Positions 40,536-46,851 of a stretch of 46,851 nucleotides of DNA are shown piece by piece. Under the pieces are notes generated by a model. It searched no databases. It saw only the letters and a program-made list of their open reading frames with translations, and was not told the DNA's origin. Each line of letters opens with the position of its first letter. Positions within the stretch are counted from its first letter, which is position 1. The DNA is from CAYGJN01 sp964350135 (GTDB taxonomy: Bacteria; Bdellovibrionota; Bacteriovoracia; Bacteriovoracales; Bacteriovoracaceae): positions 1 to 46,851 of the forward strand of contig CAYGJN010000004.1 in assembly GCA_964350135.1 (NCBI GenBank), in the 5' to 3' direction. A program made the translations under genes and the position numbers.

Positions 40536-40787
40536 TTAAACCAAAGTAAGCCTCACAGCTAGAGACAGCATAAAAATCAAAAACACATCAATTGGCATAA
40601 AGCGAATAGCTTTTCGAATTTTAATTTTTATAAAAAGTGATGCAAGAAATGCCATAATAGGAATGGCCCAAATTATAATCAGGCGTTCATTGGCCTGCTC
40701 CATGACTTCTGGCCCTGGATAAAAAAGAACCAGGTAGATAACAGAAACAAAAAATAAAATAGCTTCAATTTTGCGATCGAGCTTCAT
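40536..40787 (-). CDS. 83-aa membrane protein of unknown function
   Basis: Three hydrophobic helices (about 9-25, 35-53, 64-80) with a KIKIRK turn between the second and third. ATG 40787 has AAAGGA 7 nt upstream. It overlaps the end of the glycosyltransferase gene by 23 bp and is probably translated with it, perhaps as an accessory of the same glycan machinery. Its 3' end carries copy 2 of the 27-bp repeat, which may have been created when the neighbouring element arose. No family recognised. Confidence 0.72.
   Translation of the reverse strand: MKLDRKIEAILFFVSVIYLVLFYPGPEVMEQANERLIIIWAIPIMAFLASLFIKIKIRKAIRFMPIDVFLIFMLSLAVRLTLV
40546..40572. repeat. 27-bp direct repeat, copy 2 (inside the minus-strand gene's 3' end)
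   Basis: Exact copy of 40392-40418, 154 bp away start to start. The two copies bound a 127-bp segment that holds both hairpins described above. Confidence 0.9.
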
Positions 40788-41748
40788 GAGAAAATCCTTT
40801 AATTAATCCCTTTAGCATACCAAGTCCATAAGAGAGATGAATGGTACAAATCATAAATGGAATAATAATAGCTGTGCCTAAATATAGCTGAGTTGTAAGA
40901 AATTTTAAACCCAGAAAAATAATCAAAGCAAGATAAACCAAAAGAGGAATAAAGTAGAGATCCCCTTGAGCGAGAGGAAGACTTATAAGATAGATAAGGA
41001 AAATAAGAGGAACAAGAAATTTTGCATTAAATGAATCCGGGTAGAGTCTAAAACTCTGGGCCCTAAAAAAGCCGCTGCTCATAGTGGCCATAAAAATATT
41101 TTTGATATTTTCTTTTTTGAAATGATAAACCCAAAGATTGGGATGATAATAAACTTCAGTATCTTCAAGACTTGAAAGAAAAACATTTTCTTCGTTTCTA
41201 AAAAATCTTTCATCAAAAAGGTTTTTAAGAAAAAGATCTTTTTTTACCCAGAGATGACAAAGGATAAGAGAGCTTTCATCGGCCAATTGCAAGCTTGATC
41301 CAAAAGGGCGGTGACGTTTAAATGTATGCCCAGTAATAAAAGGTTCTCCTTGGCAGAAACTATAGGCCCTTTGAATAAAGTTAGGATTTTTGTTTAAAAC
41401 TTCTGGACCGCCAAAAACTTGAAGGTTCTGCTCTTTTATAAGCTTTATTGCTAAATCAAAATAATGTAGAGGTATTTCTACATCATCATCGAGAAAAAGA
41501 AGATAATCCCCTGAAGCTTTTGTGGCAGCAAAATTTCTGGCCTTAGCAGGAGTTGTTGCTTGGATTTGATGAATATGCAAATTCTCTTGCTGCACAGATT
41601 CAAGGAACTCTTTGGAGATTTGGTCATCACCATTTATAATATATATATACTCGACGGAGTGTTTTAAAGTGACGCTTTTGAGGCTTGGCCAATTCTTTTT
41701 AAGAAGGCCAGGTCTCTTAAAAGTTGGAATGATAATTGATACAATCAA
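40765..41748 (-). CDS. GT2-family glycosyltransferase with C-terminal membrane helices
   Basis: A GT-A enzyme: SIIIPTFKRPG at the N-terminus, ATTPAKARNFAATKASGDYLLFLDDDVEIP with the metal-binding Asp cluster (here split: AKARNFAATKASGDY, LLFLDDDVEIP), then FDERFFRNEENVFL in the acceptor region. The last 110 residues hold about three membrane helices. Start uncertain: the frame runs to a TTG at 41814, but the TTG at 41748 has AGGA upstream and begins right before the conserved SIIIPTF, so I use it (327 aa). The start lies only 9 bp from the divergent kinase gene. A sugar is added to a surface glycan or lipid, donor unknown. Confidence 0.8.
   Translation of the reverse strand: MIVSIIIPTFKRPGLLKKNWPSLKSVTLKHSVEYIYIINGDDQISKEFLESVQQENLHIHQIQATTPAKARNFAATKASGDYLLFLDDDVEIPLHYFDLAIKLIKEQNLQVFGGPEVLNKNPNFIQRAYSFCQGEPFITGHTFKRHRPFGSSLQLADESSLILCHLWVKKDLFLKNLFDERFFRNEENVFLSSLEDTEVYYHPNLWVYHFKKENIKNIFMATMSSGFFRAQSFRLYPDSFNAKFLVPLIFLIYLISLPLAQGDLYFIPLLVYLALIIFLGLKFLTTQLYLGTAIIIPFMICTIHLSYGLGMLKGLIKGFSHEARSQN
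41717..41745 (+). promoter_or_regulatory. Candidate promoter for the HprK-like kinase gene
   Basis: TTAAAA (41717-41722), 17-bp spacer, TACAAT (41740-41745). The -10 ends 12 nt before ATG 41758, giving a leader of only about 5 nt; there is no Shine-Dalgarno sequence. The site lies within the 5' end of the divergent glycosyltransferase gene. Confidence 0.4.
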
Positions 41749-41757
41749 GCTAATCCT

Positions 41758-42777
41758 ATGAATAATATCCTTTATTTTAATTTCTACGGGAATTGGGTAC
41801 AAGTCAAATCCCAAGAGAAAGATCTTTTAAAAAGATTGGAAATGGATTTTTCTTATTTTTTGGCCAAAAAGCCTGATAGCGTTTCTATTCATTTTGATTT
41901 TGAATGTTTGAAAACGAACTCTGCTTTTAATGAAATTCCTAAAATACCTTGTACTCGGCAATCTCAAAACTCAATCACCTATGACCAAGGTCCTATCAGG
42001 TATAATGATTATTATGGTAAGGCCTTAACAATTTATAATTTTGATGATGAGACTGCAAAAATTTATTGTATAGATATAAATAGGCTTCATGAGATTACTT
42101 ATCTATTAATACTTTCAAGAGTTGGAAAAAAAATGGACCTTAAAGGGGTTCATAAACTTCATGCTTTTGGAGTAATTACTAATGAGACTGCGGTACTTGG
42201 AATTATGCCTTCAAAAGGTGGTAAATCCACAATGTTTTTAGAGCTTTTAAAAGATCCAAAAATTGAAATACTCTCAGATGACACTCCTCTTGTAAGTTCT
42301 TTAGGGGAGATTTCAGCATTTCCCATAAGACTGGGGCTTGATTCTTTGCCTGCTCATTATCCTCACTTAAATGAGAATAACTCTGATTATGTTTATGAGT
42401 TAGAAAGAGATCAATATGGACTTAAGCATCTTATTTGTCTTAAGGCCTTTCCTAATAGAGTAGGGCTTAGTTATAAGAAATCGATTATTTTTAAGGGTGT
42501 GAGGTCTAATTCTGAGGAGTGCATAATAAGTCCATGCTCTAAGATCTCAATGCTTGGAACTCTTTTTAGCTCTATGGTCATTGGGCTTGGGCTTCCAATG
42601 ATTCTTGAGTATTTTTGGCAACAAGGTTTTAAGGATTTTCTAAAAAAGTCCCAGATCGCTCTTTTGCGTATTACAGGTGCCATATTCTTGTTAATGCGCT
42701 CCAAAACTTTTACAATTTATCTTGGCAAAGATCCTATTAAGAATGCAGAAGTATTAAAGAATTTTTTAAATAGATAA
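41758..42777 (+). CDS. HprK-like P-loop kinase in a glycan-export locus
   Basis: A 339-aa protein. An N-terminal region (1-125) of no clear family is followed by an HPr-kinase-like core: the P-loop IMPSKGGKSTM (149-159, Lys156), EILSDDTPLV (Asp174-Asp175) and ISAFPIRLGL. HprK-related proteins of this size occur in capsule and lasso-peptide loci, where they are thought to phosphorylate small molecules or sugars. The P-loop has SKGGKST instead of the usual SGxGKST. It is followed directly by the ABC permease gene (15 bp). Substrate unknown; the kinase call is inference from motif order. Confidence 0.7.
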   Translation: MNNILYFNFYGNWVQVKSQEKDLLKRLEMDFSYFLAKKPDSVSIHFDFECLKTNSAFNEIPKIPCTRQSQNSITYDQGPIRYNDYYGKALTIYNFDDETAKIYCIDINRLHEITYLLILSRVGKKMDLKGVHKLHAFGVITNETAVLGIMPSKGGKSTMFLELLKDPKIEILSDDTPLVSSLGEISAFPIRLGLDSLPAHYPHLNENNSDYVYELERDQYGLKHLICLKAFPNRVGLSYKKSIIFKGVRSNSEECIISPCSKISMLGTLFSSMVIGLGLPMILEYFWQQGFKDFLKKSQIALLRITGAIFLLMRSKTFTIYLGKDPIKNAEVLKNFLNR

Positions 42778-42792
42778 GACCAAGGTTTATCA

Positions 42793-43569
42793 TTGATAAC
42801 AATTGACGATATAAAAACTGAGTGGAATCAAGTCTCTGCCCTGACTTGGGCCAATATGAAATCCCGTTATAGAAAAACTATTGCTGGTTTTCTATGGGTG
42901 GTGATGAATCCTGTTATGATGTACGGGGCGCAAAGCTTAGCGTTTAAAACCTTTCTAAGACTAGAGCTTCCCAATTTTTATCTCTTTTTGGCCGGTGGTC
43001 TTCTTCCTTGGATTTTTCTGACTTCAACAATGGATATGACAACAACTATGCTTCAACAGCAAGGACCACTTTTAAAGGCCTTTAAAATTAGTCCTTTTGT
43101 TTTAATCTCTTCTCAATTACTTGATAATTTTATTAATTTTGCTGCGGCTTTTTTAATTATTCTCACTCCCATCTTTTTTATAAGTGAGGTGAGTCTTACA
43201 GGTCTTATGTTTTTACCGGCGGCTCTTTTGATTTTAATAATAGGTGTGTATGCACTCAGTTGGCTTTTGGCCGTTTCACAAGTTTATTATCGTGACACTC
43301 GTTTTGTTGTTCAATTCACAACAAGTGTTATGTTTTTTCTGACTCCTATTTTTTATCCAGTTCATTATGTGCCTGAAAAATATAGACATCTCATCGATTT
43401 TAATCCGTTTTATGCACTTATTGAGCCTGTTAGAACGACTTTATATAATTTTGATCCCGCTGTGATGACAAGAAGTTTTATTAAAGGCGGAATCTTTGTG
43501 GCAGTTTTAGTAACACTTGCCTATTTGAATTGGAGGAGCAAACGTAATGAGCTATACCTCCACCTCTAA
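42793..43569 (+). CDS. ABC-2 type permease of a polysaccharide exporter (Wzm/TagG-like)
   Basis: A 258-aa inner-membrane protein with six hydrophobic helices and the family N-terminus (WANMKSRYRKTIAGFLWVVMNP), plus FYLFLAGGLLPWIF and TPIFYPVHYVPEKYR, followed by NPFYALIEPVR. The start is TTG 42793, 9 nt after AAGG; the first ATG is at residue 22 and would remove the conserved N-terminus. With the following ATPase it would export a lipid-linked glycan or teichoic-acid-like polymer. Overlaps the ATPase gene by 23 bp. Confidence 0.9.
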   Translation: MITIDDIKTEWNQVSALTWANMKSRYRKTIAGFLWVVMNPVMMYGAQSLAFKTFLRLELPNFYLFLAGGLLPWIFLTSTMDMTTTMLQQQGPLLKAFKISPFVLISSQLLDNFINFAAAFLIILTPIFFISEVSLTGLMFLPAALLILIIGVYALSWLLAVSQVYYRDTRFVVQFTTSVMFFLTPIFYPVHYVPEKYRHLIDFNPFYALIEPVRTTLYNFDPAVMTRSFIKGGIFVAVLVTLAYLNWRSKRNELYLHL

Positions 43570-44323
43570 AGTTATTTGTGAGCTAAAAAAAATCAATTTG
43601 ATGTTCCAGTTGAACTATCATCGCTCAGATAATATTCGTGATATTTTTGTAAGCCTTATTAAACGTCCTTTTCGTTTTCTTACAGGGCAAAAAGATCTTT
43701 TGCATGTGATTCAAGATCTTGATCTTAAAATCTATGAAGGAGATAAGCTTGGGCTTATTGGTGTTAATGGAACTGGTAAGACCACTTTATGCCGAGTGAT
43801 TAGTGGCATGTATTCTCCATCAGATGGAGAGGTTTTATTGGGGGAGCATGAAGTACGAGCAATTTTTGATTCTGGGGTAGGGATTATGCCTGAGCTTACA
43901 GGGCGAGAAAATGCTTATCTTTTAGCGCGATTTATTTTTCAAAAGGCCAATAAAAAAGAAATTGATAATATTATCTCTGATGCTGTTGAGTTTAGTGAGC
44001 TCGGGCATTTTATTGATGTTCCGATAAAGACTTATTCAAAAGGTATGCAGGCAAGGCTCTGTTTATCTCTTATATCGGCCCGTCCATGTGACCTTTTAAT
44101 TCTTGATGAGGTTTTTGATGGGGCGGACCTGTTCTTTCAAGAAAAAATCTCCAAAAGAGTTCTTAAGATGATCGATGAATCAGGGGCCGTTATTTTTGTC
44201 AGCCATTCCACTGATCAGATAGAGAAGGCCTGCAATAGGCTTGTGATCCTAGATAAGGGAAATATCGCCTATGATGGGCCAGTTGATAAAGGCATGAAGT
44301 TCTATCAAAATATTCATTCTTAA
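43547..44323 (+). CDS. ABC transporter ATPase of a polysaccharide exporter (Wzt/TagH-like, short form)
   Basis: A 258-aa ATPase with Walker A GVNGTGKTT (72-80), signature YSKGMQARL, Walker B LLILDEVFDGAD and H-loop FVSHSTDQ. It carries the extended N-terminal LIKRPFRFLTGQKD segment before the core, typical of the polysaccharide-export subgroup. It lacks the C-terminal carbohydrate-binding domain of O-antigen Wzt proteins, so it resembles KpsT/TagH. ATG 43547 has GGAGGAG upstream within the permease gene. It pairs with the preceding permease. Confidence 0.92.
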   Translation: MSYTSTSKVICELKKINLMFQLNYHRSDNIRDIFVSLIKRPFRFLTGQKDLLHVIQDLDLKIYEGDKLGLIGVNGTGKTTLCRVISGMYSPSDGEVLLGEHEVRAIFDSGVGIMPELTGRENAYLLARFIFQKANKKEIDNIISDAVEFSELGHFIDVPIKTYSKGMQARLCLSLISARPCDLLILDEVFDGADLFFQEKISKRVLKMIDESGAVIFVSHSTDQIEKACNRLVILDKGNIAYDGPVDKGMKFYQNIHS

Positions 44324-44340
44324 ATTTTAGAGTTAAAAAG

Positions 44341-44367
44341 TCAGAGGTGGGGGACGACCACCTCTGA
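44341..44367 (+). terminator. Stem-loop after the ABC ATPase gene
   Basis: TCAGAGGTGG (44341-44350) pairs perfectly with CCACCTCTGA (44358-44367), loop GGGACGA. The T-tract is weak (AAATTTGG follows), so termination may be partial or factor-assisted. Confidence 0.6.
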
Positions 44368-44371
44368 AAAT

Positions 44372-44399
44372 TTGGAAAGGATTGCAGGGATTTTATAAG
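44372..44399 (+). promoter_or_regulatory. Candidate promoter for the paired lipoprotein genes
   Basis: TTGGAA (44372-44377), 16-bp spacer, TATAAG (44394-44399), immediately after the stem-loop and 113 bp before the first lipoprotein gene. Confidence 0.35.
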
Positions 44400-44512
44400 T
44401 CTATTGCTAGCCTTATATAGAAAGTTTAGCTGGTAGCAAAAATAGGGCTATATGGTCTGCACTTATTACATTTGGTGTTTAATTCTTAGACGGTTTTTAG
44501 TATGAATGGCTT

Positions 44513-45205
44513 ATGAAAATACAAATACAATTACTTACGCTGATTTTGATACTAATCCTTGGGGTATCGTGTGCCTCTAAGCCAAGGGATATCTTTATCC
44601 CAAGGGCAGTGGATGCAAAGGTTTTTAGTTCTCCAGATCTCTATTATAAATATTATAAAAGATATGATTCAGCCTTAGGAGCATTTACTAGCGAGGCAGA
44701 GAATTTAGAGTACAAAGAAGTAGAATTTAAAGAACTCAAGGTGAATTTAAAGGTATTGGCAAGAAAAGATCTTAACGTTGCAGTTTATAACGATACGGAA
44801 AGTTTGCTTTCTCTCTCTGTGCCTTTTAGCACAAAAGTCTCGGCAAAATGTCATCTCAACAAGAGTAAAAAACTTTCTTTAGAAACAAGATTTAAAGAAA
44901 GTATTAACAATCTTGCGACTCAGTATAATGCTGAACAAGTTATGGATATACCAGATTCAAGAAAGACTAAGTATCGTAATAATCTTAAATTTTCTGAGCA
45001 ATATATTCTTTACTCAGATGAGAGGGGAACCAAACGTATTGGCCCAGTAAAATATGTAACTCTAGATATTTTGCATGAAAATGTAGAAGAGATAGGCTGT
45101 ATTCTGTATGGGGGAGGCTATAGAGAAACAGTGAGAAGACTTCTAACAGATATTGAAGACCAGCTTATGGTAAGTCTGCATGAAGAAAAAGCTCAAGTTA
45201 TATGA
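44513..45205 (+). CDS. Lipoprotein of unknown function, first of a paralogous pair
   Basis: A 230-aa protein with a lipoprotein signal (lipobox LGVSC, Cys20) followed by ASKPRD. The mature part is mostly beta-rich and polar. It ends with EEIGCILYGGGYRETVRRLLTDIEDQL, given here in pieces: EIGCILYGGGYRETV then RRLLTDIEDQL, a pattern repeated in the next gene. Weak Shine-Dalgarno. Its TGA overlaps the next gene's ATG, so the two are coupled. No family recognised; outer-membrane anchoring is expected because Asp is not at +2. Confidence 0.75.
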   Translation: MKIQIQLLTLILILILGVSCASKPRDIFIPRAVDAKVFSSPDLYYKYYKRYDSALGAFTSEAENLEYKEVEFKELKVNLKVLARKDLNVAVYNDTESLLSLSVPFSTKVSAKCHLNKSKKLSLETRFKESINNLATQYNAEQVMDIPDSRKTKYRNNLKFSEQYILYSDERGTKRIGPVKYVTLDILHENVEEIGCILYGGGYRETVRRLLTDIEDQLMVSLHEEKAQVI

Positions 45206-45855
45206 AGAGAAAAGTATCTTTTTTAATCACTGTCATTTTTCTTAGCTCTTGTGCCAGTAAATCTCAAAAAGAGATTGAGACCAGAAAACCAATCTTTATT
45301 AAAACAGATAAGGCCTTTAAGCTTTTCTCAAACTCTACCCTGCGTACAAGATACAAGACACAAAATCTAGAATTAGAAAAATATTTTAATATTGAGGCCC
45401 AGGGGCTTAAAATTGATACTTATTACTCACAGATTCTAGATAAAAATATTGAACTTTTAAGTTTTAAGACTCTTACCAAAAAAACACTTAAAGACGAGGA
45501 GTATCTAACTATTCCTATAAGCGCTGAGGATAATATTTTTTGTAGCCTTTTAAAAATAAAGGGAGATCTGGTTAAACATTATAAAAATGATTTATTTCAA
45601 ATCGCAGCTCCAAAAGATGGAGAGGTTTTTGAAAATATCACAAAAAGTATACCAAGCCGTTTTGGCAATATTTTGTATAAAGAGTATATTTTGAGTTTTC
45701 AAGAAGGACGGGATTGGTCAGTTCATGGCTATAAATTTGCTATTCTTTATCCCAAAAATCATCCACGTATAAAATCCATAGGCTGTAGCTTTGCGGATAG
45801 TGGTTATCGGCAAACATTAAAGCGAATGATTACGGATATTGTAAAACAGCTATAA
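45202..45855 (+). CDS. Lipoprotein of unknown function, second of a paralogous pair
   Basis: A 217-aa protein with lipobox LSSC (Cys17) and the same start to the mature protein (ASK). Shared features with the preceding gene are a central YSQ/YKE-like beta region, IGCSFADSGYRQTLKR and MITDIVKQL at the C-terminus. The two probably arose by tandem duplication and have diverged strongly. ATGA overlap with the previous gene. Its 3' end faces the GNAT gene with 11 bp between. Function unknown. Confidence 0.75.
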   Translation: MKRKVSFLITVIFLSSCASKSQKEIETRKPIFIKTDKAFKLFSNSTLRTRYKTQNLELEKYFNIEAQGLKIDTYYSQILDKNIELLSFKTLTKKTLKDEEYLTIPISAEDNIFCSLLKIKGDLVKHYKNDLFQIAAPKDGEVFENITKSIPSRFGNILYKEYILSFQEGRDWSVHGYKFAILYPKNHPRIKSIGCSFADSGYRQTLKRMITDIVKQL

Positions 45856-45866
45856 ATAATTTTATC

Positions 45867-46496
45867 TCATATATCTTTTATCCAAAAAATCATTGAGTTT
45901 AGAAAGTTTGATACACTTCCATCTGGCATAATTGTTGGCCAACAATGTTTAAATGACATTTTAGTTTTACTAAACCCCCTCTGCTTCCAGACTTTATCTT
46001 GATCATAATACTTTGTAGGTCTACGAGGATCATTAGAGTCTCTTATGACTGTCGCTATACATACTTTAAAATACCCAAGGTTTCGTGCATATTTCTCTTG
46101 CTCACTATAAATATATCTAAGTAGCCCAGCTCCTTGGTGACAATTATCGATAATAACTTCACTAAAATAAAAATAATCCTGTGGTAATTGATTGAATTCT
46201 TTAAAGACTTCTGATGCATTATTTAAAATATCTGCCTCACTAGTTAAAGGAAGCGATGTTGATACTGCTATGATATCTCTTTCTTCATTTTTGACTAATA
46301 TAATAAGTGATTCTTTATTAACAATGAACTCTGAAAGATAATTCCTCTCATACTCTAAGTTGCCTTTGTATAAGTATGGATATTGTTTAAAATACTCAAT
46401 TCTGAAGTTTGCTATTATATCAAGATACTCAGTGCACTCATGACCGGAAAATCTCTCAATAATATAAGTTTTATTATTCTTAGCTCTAACTCTCAT
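45867..46496 (-). CDS. GNAT-like N-acetyltransferase
   Basis: A 209-aa protein with a GNAT pattern: a central beta strand and acetyl-CoA pyrophosphate-binding loop, FYFSEVIIDNCHQGAGLLRYI, written as YFYFSEVIID and NCHQGAGLLRYI, then a helix and GYFKVCIATV. HQGAGL is a variant of the Q/R-x-x-G-x-G/A motif. The acceptor is unknown. ATG 46496 has AAAAAGGAA 7 nt upstream. It is monocistronic, convergent with the lipoprotein pair, with 341 bp of non-coding DNA upstream. Confidence 0.72.
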   Translation of the reverse strand: MRVRAKNNKTYIIERFSGHECTEYLDIIANFRIEYFKQYPYLYKGNLEYERNYLSEFIVNKESLIILVKNEERDIIAVSTSLPLTSEADILNNASEVFKEFNQLPQDYFYFSEVIIDNCHQGAGLLRYIYSEQEKYARNLGYFKVCIATVIRDSNDPRRPTKYYDQDKVWKQRGFSKTKMSFKHCWPTIMPDGSVSNFLNSMIFWIKDI

Positions 46497-46837
46497 CTCA
46501 ATAATTCCTTTTTGTTTTAGTTTTTTAGAATCTAGTAAAATCGGGAAATATCAATGGGTAATTAAGCCTGGAGGGGAAAGGCAAGATTTATTGGCAATTG
46601 AGCCTATGGCATATGCACGATAAGAAAGCTCTAAAGAACTAATATATTATATTTAGAAGAAACCTCTTGATTTTGAATTCTTACTATTTCCAGGCACCCT
46701 GTAGAATTAATTTATAACCTCCTCTAAGAGAGGGATTTTAGAAACAAGATTTATTGGATTTTGCCTCAATCACTTAATTATATTGAGGAAATACCCGATA
46801 AGTCTTTGAAATCCAAATTCTATAGAGGACTAAAAAG
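46497..46837. other. 341-bp intergenic region with short repeats, no gene seen
   Basis: Between the GNAT gene and the next start. It contains a 13-bp direct repeat (CAAGATTTATTGG at 46582-46594 and 46745-46757) and a 7-bp inverted repeat CCTCAAT/ATTGAGG (46764-46770 and 46782-46788). I see no open frame of note and no convincing promoter; it may hold promoters for both flanking genes. Confidence 0.6.
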
Positions 46838-46851
46838 ATGAGAGTTTTACT
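46838..46851 (+). CDS. Start of a gene cut by the window edge
   Basis: ATG 46838 with AGAGGA (46824-46829) 8 nt upstream begins MRVL and continues to the edge. Only four codons are visible, so identity is unknown; the call rests on the ribosome-binding site. Confidence 0.4.

Noticed and set aside
40419..40545. CRISPR array or insertion sequence
   Set aside because: Only two repeat copies with one spacer-like segment rich in hairpins, and no transposase or cas gene anywhere in the window.
1..46851. tRNA or rRNA genes
   Set aside because: I found no cloverleaf with TTC-A-A-type T-loop or conserved rRNA segment in the intergenic gaps by eye; a covariance-model scan would settle it.

Overview
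The window is AT-rich bacterial chromosome, densely packed and colinear with known core operons. Gene content and order (FtsEX-EnvC-CtpA operon, S6/S18-L9-DnaB cluster, MotAB with a CxxCxxC MotB, many secreted proteins of unknown function, a nucleoside-salvage set) suggest a Gram-negative, flagellated bacterium of the Bdellovibrionota type, most like the marine Bacteriovorax/Halobacteriovorax group. That placement is inference from gene content and composition; no rRNA is present to confirm it. I see no tRNA, rRNA, CRISPR array, insertion sequence or phage module.

Left part (1-12.7 kb, mainly + strand): the end of a TolB-like beta-propeller gene; a GAF-AAA+-Fis regulator with an altered GAFTGA loop; a small basic protein; an HD-domain phosphohydrolase; then the tightly overlapping operon ftsE-ftsX-envC-like-ctpA behind a good sigma70 promoter. 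A convergent AspA/AstE-type deacylase follows. Next comes xseA, overlapped by a histidine-kinase-like gene with an unrecognisable ATP-binding domain, overlapped in turn by crcB.

Middle (12.7-29.6 kb): a DnaQ-type exonuclease, purine nucleoside phosphorylase and pyrimidine nucleoside phosphorylase on the minus strand; then nupC and RNase G on the plus strand. The ribosomal cluster follows. Here rpsF and rpsR are fused in frame into one S6-S18 polypeptide, followed by a DUF2232 membrane protein, rplI, dnaB and pabB. A 72-aa protein and motA-motB-rluA-like come next, with a FliA-like promoter before motA. A secreted subtilase ends at a strong bidirectional terminator.

Right part (29.6-46.9 kb): six minus-strand genes for small membrane or exported proteins, including a 710-aa alkaline-phosphatase-superfamily enzyme translationally coupled to a 635-aa exported protein of unknown function. 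Then come a WYL-type regulator with a structured leader, a YciB-like membrane protein, a zinc-peptidase-like lipoprotein and miaB. A 127-bp hairpin-rich segment bounded by an exact 27-bp direct repeat follows miaB. A putative surface-glycan locus comes next (GT2 glycosyltransferase, HprK-like kinase, ABC-2 permease, ABC ATPase), then a tandem pair of paralogous lipoproteins, a GNAT-like acetyltransferase, and the start of another gene at the edge.

The most unusual item is the S6-S18 fusion, because these two proteins are normally separate polypeptides that pair on the 30S platform. Next are the degenerate signature motifs in FtsE and the NtrC-like ATPase, the kinase-dead-looking sensor gene between xseA and crcB, the 27-bp repeat element after miaB, and the structured leader of the WYL gene. 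Several genes lack a Shine-Dalgarno sequence but have a -10 hexamer 6-7 nt before the start codon, suggesting leaderless transcripts.
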